Assembly (NCBI GenBank): GCA_034509735.1
Contig: JACGWO010000012.1
Coordinates: 21,419,188-21,483,187 of the forward strand
Direction: 5' to 3'
Length of the DNA: 64,000 nucleotides
Source of the DNA: Sesamum alatum
Taxonomy: Eukaryota; Streptophyta; Magnoliopsida; Lamiales; Pedaliaceae
Made by a program: the position numbers and the translations under genes. The notes below the pieces were generated by a model. That model saw only the letters and a list, made by a program, of their open reading frames with translations, was not told the DNA's origin and did no database searches. Positions 11,214-22,288 of this stretch are shown here, in pieces; positions within the stretch are counted from its first letter, which is position 1, and each line of letters begins with the position of its first letter.

Positions 11214-12631
11214 CTATACTATTATAAAGGCAAAGCCTCTTTTGTGTCTAAGAAGGAAGTTATTTGTGTAATTTACAAAAAATGTCCTTTATTTTCGTAT
11301 AATCCATTCACCTTTTTTATTTCTACAAAATGAATTCTTTAATTTGTAGAGGTTAAAAATGAAAAGTTAACATATTTTGGTAGTTCTCGTACCAAAATTT
11401 GAAACTACCCAGAATACCCTTTGATTCTCCAAACTCTTCTCTTTTCTCTCTCTCTAAAACCAAACCACAATCACACGTTCTCAACCCCCCCCCCCCCCCC
11501 CTTCTCCTCTCTCTTTGTGCATAAACATTCCAAAACAAGGTTGGATTCCACTTCTTATTATTAAAAATATGAAATTAAACAAAATGTTGATTGACATTTT
11601 GTAATTGTGTTCGGTTTTTGATTAATCCAAGGATTTCGTGTTGTGTCCATCACTTTCTAGTTTATTGAATTGACATTTTGTAATTGTGTTTGGTTTTTGT
11701 GATTTGGGCAACATAAGATTGGATTGGATTAGAATTTTCATATTTCGAGTTCTAATTAGTCTTATGTTCTATTATTTATGAACTTTCAACTTCTAATTTG
11801 TAGGTGTGTTTGAGAGATTCCTTTGAAATTTGAAAGTCTATACCAATTATACAAATGGAGGTTTATTTGTATGTAAAAGAAAATTATTTTAATGTGCTTT
11901 TACATGTCCTTTACTTTTGTTTTTCTTTTCAAATTGATAAGTAATTCGATAAGGACAAAGACTTCATTTTATACGTTTTTTGGCATTTGGATGGACATGG
12001 GGCTCCCTGAACCCTTTGTTGCATATTTAATTGACTAATGATTAGTATGGCCACTTAATACGACCTCTAAGCTTTTTGTATAGGCGATTGCAAAAGGCCG
12101 AGTACTTATTTTCTTTTTATTTATTCCATCAACTTTGAAGCATATGAGTTATATTGATTCAATTATATCTCCTAAAAAATTAGTTGGAGCACACGTGGAA
12201 TGACGATTTCACTTACTCCACAAAAAAAAATATATATTTTTTAGTTGGTTTTAAGCAAAAAATTTGATTAGTGAAATTGAGTTATATTGTCTCCAAAGAT
12301 ATTGTATTAATTTTCTCAAGATAACTTTCTTTTTTTTCTTTTTTGATTAAACCAACCAAATTTTTAAACGCCTATATTGACCTCATATGTGCTCTAATCC
12401 AGATTAAGCATATGAACACAAGGGAGGATTGAAAATGCTAATTAAACATACTTAGGTTACATGTGTAAATTAGTTGTATTAGGTTAGAAAATTTATGGGC
12501 ATGAAAATTATGCGTTTAAATTAAAAAAAAAATGCAATTTTATTTTGTTTACGATTTGAAGAAATCTTGTGTTTCTCTTAATTTACACTTAAAAATTTAT
12601 GCGTGCAGGTACCGCGTGCGTCGATTGCTAG
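11213..12631 (+). mobile_element. Helitron-like non-autonomous element, about 1.4 kb
   Basis: The 5' end is TCTATACTATTATAAAGGC preceded by A. The 3' end is GCGTGCGTCGATTGCTAG followed by T. Insertion between A and T without duplication, a 5' TC and a 3' CTAG after a G/C-rich stretch are Helitron traits. There is no Rep/helicase coding. A C-run (11487-11502) and a CT-rich patch lie inside. Its 5' end resembles those at 16744, 22117 and 24985. Confidence 0.62.
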
Positions 12632-13360
12632 TTATTATTATATAAACACTAAGTAGGGTTGAAAAGATGAAACTATTCAATACTCGATAAATGAAAACTT
12701 ATTTTGAGCTTGATTTTGTTCAACTAAATAGATCAAAATTGAATAAAAGCTTCAGTTTGATAAATTTGCAAGCTTGATTTGAGTTTGATTTGGTTAGTAA
12801 ACAAATATTAAAAGTATCAAATTATCAAGCTCAATTCATATTTGATTTAATTTTTGATAGTTTGATTCAATTAAAGTTCATATGAGCTGATTCACTCTAT
12901 TGTTTTAAAATGGAACATCCACAAAAATTTTCATAATCTGAAATGATTTCTAGAAACAATTATGGACGAGGAGTGTTGGACGACCTTTGACTGAATTTCA
13001 TTAAGCTGACTTCAATTTTTACCGATGCATGGAATGTTGTATGCTATATAATAAGTATTGTTTATATATTATAATAGTAAAATTTTGTTTAGATGTAATT
13101 TATATAATATTATTGATCAGTATATGATTGTTGTAATCGTCTCTATTAGATATTGGTATTCGACATGATTGATTGTAATCGATTTATTTTAATTAATAAT
13201 AGTTCATTGCTTTCACTTCAAAAAAAATCGATCAAAACGGAGGTTAACTTATTACACTACTGCATCAACACAGTTTACTAATTAATATGATAATTTTTAC
13301 CCAAGTCCTCTTTTTGACATTATACATATTGATATAACAAATTTTGTATATAAAATATAA
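12632..13360. other. AT-rich intergenic stretch
   Basis: No coding signal. It contains a diverged patch rich in TTTGATTT and AAATCAAG words (12660-12880), probably old repeat sequence. Confidence 0.45.
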
Positions 13361-13784
13361 GGGTGAATTATAGTTGTCTCCCTTGATATTTGGTATAATT
13401 ATGAATACATTCTCGTTATTTTAAAAATGACAAATACTCTTTTAAGGTTTTTAACCGTCCATCAAATAACTCATTTCTATCTATTTTATGGATGAACTGA
13501 CCAAAATGCCCTTATTCAAATTGAATTATTTTTTAAAATTTTCAACTTTTTTTGGACAAAAATGTGCAAGGAGAGGTTTCTTATATTTTTTACACAGAGA
13601 AGCAATAATGTAAATTTGCCTCGGCTAATTTTTTACAATTTTAAAAAAAAATCAAGTGCAAAATGGACAATTTCAGGCTCTTGATTAAAAATTACGAACC
13701 TCAGAAGGTATTTGTAATTTTTTAAACAACGAGAGAATATTCGTAATTATATCAAATTTCAGAGGAGGTCATTGTAATTCAACC
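13361..13784. mobile_element. Long-TIR MITE (family C, copy 1)
   Basis: The left end GGGTGAATTATAGTTGTCTC faces the right end, which reverse-complements to GGTTGAATTACAATGACCTC. The interior carries CTCATTTCTATC, GCCTCGGCTAATTTT and TTTTTTACACAGAGAAG. These same blocks recur, reverse-complemented, in the element at 20676-21099 (ATGGAAATGAG, AATCAGCCGAGGC, CTTCTGTGTAAAAAA). Non-coding. Confidence 0.68.
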
Positions 13785-13892
13785 TAAATATAGATATACT
13801 AAAATCCAACTACTTTTGTACAGTAAACTTTGATCTGCATTCACCACTAAAATAAAAGACTTCTTTTCCGTTAAAAAAGATAAAAAAACAAA

Positions 13893-14323
13893 GGGATAAT
13901 TACACCTTTCTCTTACGACGTTTTGTGTAATTACACATAGACCGTCTATAATTTGAGAAAATAGATTTAATATTTTTTATATTTATTTTCGTCTAACAAA
14001 TAAATTCATCCATTAGTCAAAATTTACGAAATTTGCTGATATTAGCAAAAAACTAAATAAAAATTTGTATTTACCCTCGATTGACTTGGTACTGACTTAT
14101 GACATGTCAAATAATTTTTTTCTGATTAAACTACCCCTATAACGATGAAAATGTACCCATCACATTTTTTTTTTCTAATATCAGCAAAATCAATGAATTT
14201 TGAACAACGACTGTCTATTTGTTGGACGGAAACAAACTTCGAGGTTACTAACTATAATTTCTTGAATCTTAGGGGCCCTACTTATGATTAAACTAAACAT
14301 TAGGGGAGGTGGTGTAATTATCC
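13893..14323. mobile_element. Long-TIR MITE (family A, copy 2)
   Basis: GGGATAATTACACCTTTCTC at the left and GGTGGTGTAATTATCC at the right are inverted. The interior shares GTCTAACAAATA, GATATTAGCAAAAA and CTATTTGTTGGACGG with the copy at 9925-10475. Non-coding. Confidence 0.68.
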
Positions 14324-14360
14324 AAAAACAAAAGACTATATCATAATCTAGCAAAACGAA

Positions 14361-14610
14361 GGGATAAATGCAATTTACCTTCTTGTGTTATAATAAATGA
14401 GTAAAAATTTCTCTGTGAAAAAATAATTAATAAATTACCTCCTTGTGTTTTGAGAAATAAAACAAATTATCAAAACAAATTACCCCTATTTTAAGATTAT
14501 AAGGGATAATTTACTTTATTTTAAAATTACAAAAAATAATTTATTAATTATTTTTTCAGAGAATTTTTTTTACTTATTTCTTGTATCACGGGATAAAGTG
14601 CATTCATCCC
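14361..14610. mobile_element. 250-bp palindromic MITE just upstream of the sHSP promoter
   Basis: The left end GGGATAAATGCAATTTACC and the right end (reverse complement GGGATGAATGCACTTTATCC) are inverted repeats. CTCTGTGAAAAAATAATTAA in the left arm faces TTAATTATTTTTTCAGAGAA in the right arm. It ends about 60 bases before the first heat-shock element of the neighbouring gene. Confidence 0.68.
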
Positions 14611-14670
14611 AAAAAAGAAACCACATTAACACTCTGGAACACTCTTCCATATTGAAATGCCTGATAAATA

Positions 14671-14782
14671 TTCAAGAACACTCCTGAGGATGAACCAGAA
14701 TAAACATGAAACTTCCTAATGCTTACACATCCAACTCCTTTCCACCACCTCCTAGAAACCCCCCCACCCCACCCCTTTAAAT
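14671..14782 (+). promoter_or_regulatory. Heat-shock elements and TATA region of the sHSP gene
   Basis: Two perfect dimeric heat-shock cores are visible: TTCAAGAA (14671-14678) and GAAACTTC (14708-14715). Additional nGAAn units lie between them and upstream (14636-14648, GAA and TTC at a wider spacing). A TTTAAAT box lies at about 14776-14782, with the ATG at 14883. HSF-driven heat induction is the expected regulation for this family; it is inferred here from the motifs. Confidence 0.6.
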
Positions 14783-14882
14783 CTTCTCATTTTCCTCTTC
14801 TTCTTCAGCTAAATTATTACAGCCTAAGAAACCACAATAATCTTCCACTTGTTGATCTCTGTGTTCTGTTGATCTCTGATCA

Positions 14883-15967
14883 ATGGCTTTAGCTCGTTTG
14901 GCGCTCAAGAACTTGCAGCAGAAGGCGTGTTCTGCTTCTTTGCTGACTAGAAACGCGACTTATGTGAGTCCTGCGGAGAAACAGAGGTGGGGTTCTCAGA
15001 TTCTGCGTCGGCTCTCCTCGGCGGCGGAGGAGAAGCAGGACGCCTCCCGGGAGGTGGCGGTGGCTGACGGCGGCAAGAAACCGAAGCTGTTTCCGAGGAG
15101 GAGGAGCAGGAGGGGTCTTTGGAGGAACAACAACCGTGACTTTGTTCCATCCCTTTGGGGTACGTAATTAACCAACCAAACACTTCCTCAAATTTTATGA
15201 TTTTGTCTGAACTTTTTAATTAAGTTTCTATTTGAGGGGAAATTTTAATCCAATTGACTTTGACCGATCTGAACTAATTATATAATAAGTCCAATATTTT
15301 ACTGCAGTTGCTGTATAATTGGTATATAATTTATGAAAAATAGTCAATCATATTGCATGTGTATCATACTTGCTCTATAATGTGTATAAAGATTTCGTCA
15401 TCCATTTTATTTAAAAAATGTGATAAATGAATACAAGATGCAATATAATTTAAAATAGAAAATTCAATCTATTAAATAGAGGATCTTGTTGACTATAAAA
15501 GCATCAACACTGGATAGTGTTTATAATTAAAAAGAGTATTAACATGCATTCTACTTGCAGAATTCTTTCCTTCCGGACTAGGAAATGCACTGATTCAAGC
15601 ATCGGAGAATCTAAACAGACTAATGGAGAACCTCTCGCCCACCCATTTACTTGGGAGGGCGAAAGAGCACGATGATTGCTACAAACTACGCTACAATGTG
15701 CCAGGGCTTGGGAAGGATGATGTTAAAGTAACAGTGGAGGACGGGATTCTAAGGATCCGAGGCGAGCACAAGGAAGAGGAGGAGGATGGCTCTGACGACG
15801 AGCACTGGTCGACAAGAAGCTATGGCTACTACGATGCAAGCTTGTTGTTGCCGGAGGACGCTAAGGTTGATGAGATAAAGGCCGAGATCAAGGATGGAGT
15901 GCTGAGTGTCGTTATACCTAAAACAGAGAGGGCTAAGAAGGACGTTAAGGAAATTAAAGTTCAATGA
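14883..15967 (+). CDS. Mitochondrial small heat-shock protein (HSP20/alpha-crystallin), 227 aa
   Basis: Exons are 14883-15159 and 15561-15967 (phase-1 intron, GTACGT...TTGCAG). The N-terminus (MALARLALKNLQQKACSASL) is rich in Arg, Ala and Ser with few acids, and RRLSSAAEE (about 43-51) looks like a mitochondrial presequence cleavage region. A basic patch (PRRRSRRGLWR) follows. The alpha-crystallin domain covers about 126-227: YKLRYNVPGL (133-142), DVKVTVEDGILRIRGEH in the middle, and the hallmark GVLSVVIPK (205-213). It ends in a KEIKVQ tail. The single intron after the targeting and linker region and the protein length match the plant HSP22/23.6 mitochondrial class. As an ATP-independent holdase it would bind unfolding matrix proteins during heat stress. 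The ORF is intact. Confidence 0.93.
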
Positions 15968-16743
15968 GTTTTAAGTGTGTTGAAAATTTGAGATCGAGTG
16001 TGGCAAAAATCAAGATATTCGATGCAAAAAGCACTGAATGTAGTATGCAATAGAATGATATGTATGGATATGTGTGTGTTTTATTTCTTGAGTTTGAAAT
16101 AAATGTAATAGGGGTGTGATCTTACTACTTGAAGTTATGGGAAGTTCTTGCCCTGGTTCAACAAAGTGAGTGAATCTTTGCTTTTAAATTTTGATCATAA
16201 TATATTGTGAAAAATTAATATAAAACAAAAAAAAAGAATATTAGGGAGTTTAAGGTTATAAGTCAATATTTATATATAAAATTTAAATTTTAGGAATATT
16301 AACACTAAATAAAAAGAATACTAGTGACAGAAAACTAAGTGGTAATTTTAATATTGTCGACAGTTATAATGTTACATGTATTAAATGATAAGAAACTTTA
16401 TTTTGACACACGGTAATGAGTTTTATAATTTTAATAGCAATAATTAATTAATAAAAGGCGTTACTAGCAAGAACTAGCTGCATAAAGATGTGCAAGAAAA
16501 ATTAGAAACATATTAGTGTAGTAAAAAATAGTCAATGTCATATGTAAACGACAATAAATAATTGTTATCATCATATTTATGTTGTTACTAAGTCGGCACT
16601 GTAAAATGTAACAAACTATTTATAGTGATAATTTTTGCATAATTCTCGTTGTTGATGATTATATTGTGGTAAAACCAAAATTATTGTCACTTAATATATA
16701 TATTTCCTGACAATTTTAAGATTATCATTTGATATTTTCTATA
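15968..16743. other. 3' flank of the sHSP gene and AT-rich spacer
   Basis: The first 150 bases are the likely 3' UTR (an AATAAA-like GAAATAAATG near 16097). The remainder is AT-rich and no gene is seen. Confidence 0.45.
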
Positions 16744-17230
16744 TCTTCTATACTATTATAAAGAGAAGAGACCTTATAAACACAAAGTGGTAGTTTTTAT
16801 ACCGCAACATCAAATTATTATAATATAAAAAATGCCCTTCAACTTCCCAACTCATGTAATTAAATTAACTATTCAATTAAATTTATTTAAATAATTAGTA
16901 ACATATTAATTACCAAACCCAACTCATGAAATAAAAATAACATATTAGTATTTGTGTAGCATGTATATATAATCATAATTACCAATAAAATAAATAGTCT
17001 ACAAAGTTTTAATTTTTAATTTCAATTTCAGTAAAATATTGTATTGATAATTAATGCATTCGAAAATATTATCAGGCAGTTTTTGTTGAAAAGAAAAAAT
17101 ATTATCAGATAATTTTATGAGCTTCTTTTTTGTAAAAAAAAAAATATTATCAAGCAGTTTTATGAGGTTTAGTAAAATAAAAGTATTATTAAATATTACG
17201 AATGCAGATACTACGTGCCACAGTTTCTAG
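16744..17230 (+). mobile_element. Helitron-like short element
   Basis: The 5' end TCTTCTATACTATTATAAAG, preceded by A, resembles the Helitron start at 11213. The 3' end ATACTACGTGCCACAGTTTCTAG is followed by T. It is about 490 bp and non-coding. Short internal duplications (AATATTATCAGGCAGTTTT, ATTATCAAGCAGTTTTATGAGG) are present. Confidence 0.55.
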
Positions 17231-17340
17231 TGTACTTATAATCCTTTTTTTATTTTAGTATAATGATATTTGTCCTTTTCATGACATGTCAAAATAAAAA
17301 GATATTATTGGACCAGTCCATATAAATGGTAACTTGGGTT

Positions 17341-17446
17341 ACCACTTAACAGGCCAAGCCCAACTATAAAGCCCATTTGTCGTTACCAAACTGTAATCAA
17401 CCAAGCAAAAGAGTACAGCTGAAAGAAACTGAAAATTTGCCTAAAA
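17341..17446 (+). promoter_or_regulatory. Probable promoter with GCCCA (site II-like) motifs
   Basis: AGGCCAAGCCCA (17351-17362) and AAGCCCATT (17370-17378) lie within 100 bases of the ATG at 17447. Such GCCCA/TGGGC boxes are common TCP-type elements in promoters of housekeeping and organelle-related plant genes. No strong TATA box is seen. Confidence 0.35.
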
Positions 17447-18877
17447 ATGGCGTCTTGTCCCTTTCCCTCTTCCACCACCACCAACCACCGCCACGCTCCG
17501 CCGCGAAATAACAATTGCACAGCCACAACAACGATCATACGCATAGCCTTATTCTCTTCGTGTGCTTCTAAAATCAATCTCCGCCCTTCATTTCCCACTA
17601 CACGCAATTCTTGGTTGGGCTGTTGCCGCGCCACCAGTCCACAGTTCGAGCCGCCTCCAAAGAAGCATCCACCTCCATCTTCAGGTACCCTTTTGCTCAT
17701 TCTTTTAATCCAAGGATTTCAAATTTGGTTATGACCCGTATATATCAATCTTGTTTCCAGGTTAATCATTGTGTACATTCAGTTAAATATGAGTTTATGT
17801 CTTAAGATTGATTTTTAGTATTCATCTGTTTTGTTTTAGTAGATTGAATGCGATCTTGATTAGTTACTCATTGATTTGCCTGTATTTTCATTGAATGACT
17901 TCGAAAGTAAAATGAGCTTAGGTTCCTTCTGATATTTGACTTATTTAATCAGTAGTGAAGAGTATCTTTCATTAGTAACTGAGAAGGAGAGTGTTTGGGC
18001 TTTAGTTTTCAAGAATATTGGAAATAAGGGCGGTAAGTTAGATGAAATCGGAGGGGGATAATTGAAGTCGTGGAGATGGATGATAAGTGCACCGTGCTCT
18101 TCCGATGTGTAGTTGCATCAGACGGCTTGCATTATAACTTGTTTAGAATAAGCTTTGATCTCCAAGAACTGTATGTTAAGCATAGCTAACTTGGCGAAAT
18201 TCCTGTTGATGATTACTATATTAGGGAGGAAAGTTTAGTGGAATCATGATTGCCTAGTGAAAAGTCATACTTTTGGAGCATTTCATTCGTTATAGCGTGT
18301 CGAAGGTGAAAAATCTGATTTAGTATTCTCTTATGTTTCTTGCGATGCTCTGTAAACTCTCGACATGATGATTGTTTGGCTTGCTGGTACGCTAGAAAAA
18401 TTGAACTCTTTCGTTCTTTTTTGTGCAAAACAATTTCTCAACTCATCCTTCAGAGTACTATTTTTGACCTGAAGACATGGAATCATTCTAGTGCTTGTAT
18501 TGGTGGCATGGCCACTTCAATCTTGGTATCTAGTTCGAATCAAGCTAGCAAGTTAGCGATCATATTGTCTTTGATCATTATATTATGTGTTGAATTAATA
18601 CAGTAGTATGACACTGTCTTGAGTTACCCTGTTGTTTACATACACAGCGGTGAGATTTTCATTATTTTCTCTTGTTTTTTATATCCGATACCAGTCACCT
18701 AGATGTTTTTCTAGTCAAATTCTGAGTGGTATTGTTGTATGTTTATCAGGTCTACGAGCACTTTTCTCCGGATTCCAGGATACTCTGCAGATCTTCTTTG
18801 CCGTGCTATTCTGGATGTCTCTTTTCTTCTGGTCTTGCGCATGGGATCGGGATAATCGTGGCAGACCAAACAAGTGA
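17447..18877 (+). CDS. Small membrane protein of unknown family, probable organelle transit peptide, 121 aa
   Basis: Exons are 17447-17684 and 18750-18877, joined in phase (Gly80 spans the junction), with GT..AG borders. Residues 1-79 are rich in Ser, Thr, Pro, Arg and Asn with almost no acidic residues, as in plastid or mitochondrial transit peptides. Residues 80-121 (GLRALFSGFQDT, then a hydrophobic segment 92-111, then CAWDRDNRGRPNK) form a compact C-terminal region with one predicted membrane span followed by a basic hydrophilic tail. I do not recognise the family. Support for a real gene comes from the clean splice model, the promoter-like motifs upstream, and exon composition different from the surrounding DNA. 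An alternative is a non-coding transcript with a chance ORF. Confidence 0.6.
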
Positions 18878-20508
18878 TCCCGATTTAGGAAATAAATCCA
18901 AAGGTTAAGTCCTCTAATATATACTGATAGAGGTTAGGATAGTATGAAGTAATTGAGTGGTTAGACTTTAGAGCGGTCAAATCCATAAAGAGACGATGTT
19001 TTAAACAAATTTGTGGTTGTAGATCTGGTTCTTTTAACATTTATCATCACAATATACGTAGTATTTGTTAGCAGGTGAAGGTCTACCGTATATGTTTTGG
19101 CTTCGTCGCATGGCTTCAAATTTTGATCCTTTAACTCATCCTTCGTCGTCCTTCTCTTTTTCCTATTTGGGATGAATTGCTGATATCTGCGGTCAACTAA
19201 AGCATCAGGTTGTGTGAGTGATTGATGTGAATATAAACTGTAAAGCATCAGGCCATTGTGCGAGTTTGCGTCTCTGTGGATGTTATGCTAAATAATTCGA
19301 ATGACTAGATTCCAGGAACGTTCCTTTCCGCTTATTCACTGATATAGTAAAGTAAAATCTCATTTCTGCTCGGCACTGCCTCTTTTCCTGCCCCTTTGTC
19401 TATGATAGTACTGATTGTGCCTTTTCTCGAGCATTTGCATTTGAACTTCTTATGCTAAAACTTCACGTTTTTGTTCTTTCCCTCCTCATCGAGAAACAAT
19501 TCTCGTTCCTTCTTGCATCCAATTGAAGCGCCCTCCACATCATAGTCGCTGTGAATTCTTGTTTTTTGGCCGTCTTAGCTCGATCCAAGGAAAAGAGAAC
19601 ATAGTTTTATTTCTTTGAATCATTTTGTGTTTTGCTGTATGAAGAATTCCAGTTTCTTGCAAAGATATATAGTTTCACCTGATCGTATCTGCTTCTTGTA
19701 TTGCAGAATTATCGATGAATGAAGCAGGTAGTATTTTGACCGAGGCATGAAGCACTCCCAGTTTCGATAATCTTTATACATTGTATAAGGAAGTATTAGC
19801 ATCAACGATGGCACACCTTCGGATCAGGTGAAATGATCTTGATCCCAAGCACAAGATTCTGGCTTATGATCATTGGTAAAGAATCTGGGGGCGATCAAAT
19901 TATAGAGAAACGAGCGCGATGGGGCCTCGTTTTCCACTCTTTCTGAGCTGTGCTGGTTGGTTATTCGACGATCAGATAACTACACGAAAAGGGTCAGTTC
20001 GCTCTTTCCTGTGCAGCTCATGTACATTTGCATCGTAATATGATACCGTAACACTAGTTCTTGTTCATTACTATGAAGTTTCTGTTCCAATTGTCCCACC
20101 CTCAGCTAACAATGCAGAAATTCCTCGATGAGCCCGAAGAAATTCGGGCAATTCTTAGATGGTCTTGGACTTCGAGTTCGAAATAATTATAAATTATCTG
20201 AATAATCTAAAGTCTTGAGATCTCCTAAGAATGATTGGCTGAGAGTGTGGATAGGCTGCTTGCTTGTCTTTGTCAGCATGCAAAAATCTTGATCAATCTG
20301 CAATTGATATGCCTCGAGTTAGTTTAATTCTCCACCAGAAACAAGAAAGAAATCCTAATATGGTGGGAGCCCCATATCTCCAAAATATCTTATGTTTTGT
20401 GGTTTATGTTCTTGATTTCATTCCACAACTTGTACTCCTTAGGCTACCCCCACCCCACTGGGGAGAAAGATTGGGCCCCTTAGACAAAAAATTGAGTTTT
20501 TTCATTCG
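18878..20508. other. 3' region of the small membrane-protein gene, no further ORF
   Basis: About 1.6 kb of normal composition (less AT-rich than the TE blocks), without TIRs or TE coding. It may hold a long or spliced 3' UTR: a possible donor follows the stop (CCAAAG|GTTAAG, about 18903) and several pyrimidine-AG acceptors follow. No protein family was recognised in any frame. Confidence 0.35.
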
Positions 20509-21172
20509 ATAAATTATACAGGCTCTCTTGAGATTTGTTATAAATATAATAACCTACTCGTTATTTACAAATAACTTTTGAAAGTAACGGTCGTACAACA
20601 GATACCTTCTTAATGAGCTGTCATGAGGGGATATTTGTTCGATGATTATTAATTTCAGGGGGATATTTATAATTTGGGTAAATTACATTCACCTCCCCTG
20701 AGGTTTGGCATAATTACAAATATCCCCTCGTTGTTTGAAAAATTACAAATACTCTCCCGAGTTTTTTAATTTTTAACTAAAGGCTTGAAATTAACCATTT
20801 TGCCTTTAATTTTTTCATTAAAATTGTAGAAAATCAGCCGAGGCAATTGCATTATTCTTCTTCTGTGTAAAAAACTTAAGAAATCTATTTTTACGCATTG
20901 TAGTCCAAAAAAATTTAAAAATTAAATAAAAAATAATTTAGTGCATAAGGACATTTTAGCCGATTTACCCATAAAAATGGATGGAAATGAGTTATTTGTT
21001 AGATGGTTACAAATCACAGGGGATATTTGTAATTTCTCAAACAACGAGAGGATATTTGTAATTATATTAAACCTCATGGAAGCTAGTTGTAATTTATCCT
21101 TATAATTTTTCAACCAATAAAAAGTATTTATAATTATAATAAATTTTAAGGGAGCTGGTTGTAATTTATCCT
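20509..21172. mobile_element. Outer MITE interrupted by a related MITE (nested pair)
   Basis: The outer left part (ATAAATTATACAGGCTCTCTTGAG, about 20509-20675) and right part (about 21100-21172, ending AGCTGGTTGTAATTTATCC) are mutually inverted. They are separated by the complete element 20676-21099. The outer element shares the style of family C (ACTCGTT, GGGATATTTGT words) but is more decayed, so it is older. Confidence 0.58.
20676..21099. mobile_element. Long-TIR MITE (family C, copy 2), nested
   Basis: The left end GGGTAAATTACATTCACCTC and the right end (reverse complement GGATAAATTACAACTAGCTTCC) are inverted. CAAATATCCCCTCGTTGTTTG at the left faces CAAACAACGAGAGGATATTTG at the right. 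It is homologous, in the opposite orientation, to 13361-13784. Confidence 0.72.
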
Positions 21173-21299
21173 TTTTCATTAGAGAAGTCATGAGATCAGA
21201 TCGATTTAAATACAGATTTGTTTGCAATAATAGACTTGTTTTTAGTATAGATTCATTCAAGAAGTAATTTTGGATTTTTGGTTCTTTTTGTTTCCACGG

Positions 21300-21462
21300 G
21301 GGTGTGGTGATTGACGTACCTATTCCTATTGGATAATAGTTACGGCTTTGTGTTTTGATGGGGTTGTGGCGATTGACGTACTTATTGAATAATAGTTACG
21401 ATTTTGTGTTTTGATGGGATTGTGATGATTGATGTACTCATTGGGTAATAGTTACGGCTCAA
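21300..21462. repeat. Tandem repeat, about 3 units of 55-62 bp
   Basis: Three consecutive units each contain GATTGA(C/T)GTAC..(A/T)TTG.ATAATAGTTACG, separated by TTTGTGTTTTGATGGG(G/A)TTGTG. Units differ by small indels and substitutions. Non-coding. Confidence 0.75.
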
Positions 21463-21840
21463 ATTGAACGTTGTGAATTTCTATAATCATGATTAAAAAT
21501 ATTTACTGTATTGTATTGATGGTTCGTCTCTTTTTTTTCGTAATTATGAAAAAAGAAAAATAAATCTTTTAATCAACTATCATCCACTATAGTGTGCACA
21601 GGCCACTTTTTTACCAAATTATTGAACTACTTTTTCATTTTTTAATCAAACTCTTAATTGATGATAATCTTTGTGTAATCCCATTTGTTGCTTAAGCAAA
21701 ACTCGGAAAGTTGGTAAAGTAATGACCCTTTTTATGCATTCTGATTAGCTGTAATCACAACACTCACAAACCTAAAAAATCTTTGGTGAAAAAGAAGAGA
21801 ATTGTCTATACTTAAGGGGTCATTGTGTAAATTTATTTTA

Positions 21841-22095
21841 GGGATAATTACATTACCTTTTATTAATTTACACAAATTATTTCTGATTTTTTAAAAATTA
21901 TATATACACCCACAGAAAATGTGAGTATAATTTACATAAACTATCTATTTTTGAAAAATTATACATAGAAACGTCAATATTATTTCACTAACTACTCTTA
22001 TTTTTTGGCTGTCAGAAGTGATTATGTAATTACGCAAAAGATAGAGTGGTTTTGGTCAATACACCATAGATCAGGGGTATAAAAATAATTGTCCC
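21841..22095. mobile_element. Short MITE of the GGATAATTACA family (copy 2)
   Basis: GGGATAATTACATTACC at the left and AAAAATAATTGTCCC at the right are inverted. The interior (TTGAAAAATTATACAT, TTATTTTTTGGCTGTC) matches 5752-6016. TTA precedes the left end. Confidence 0.62.
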
Positions 22096-22116
22096 TTCAT
22101 TTCAAGTGTTTATATA

Positions 22117-22288
22117 TCTATACTAATATATTCTATACTAATATAAAAAGAAAATACCATTTTCACTTACAAAAGACGGTTATTTCCATCGTAACACCAA
22201 CTTTTTCTTAAAATGTGTTATAATATATTTAAAAGTGTGAAATATTATTTATTATATGCATATAGGGACGGCGTATCCTACCGACTAG
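22117..22288 (+). mobile_element. Very short Helitron-like element
   Basis: The 5' end TCTATACTAATATA, preceded by A, is repeated 15 bases later. The 3' end GGCGTATCCTACCGACTAG is followed by T. It is about 170 bp. The same 5' sequence (TCTATACTAATATAAAAAG) occurs at 24985. Confidence 0.45.
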
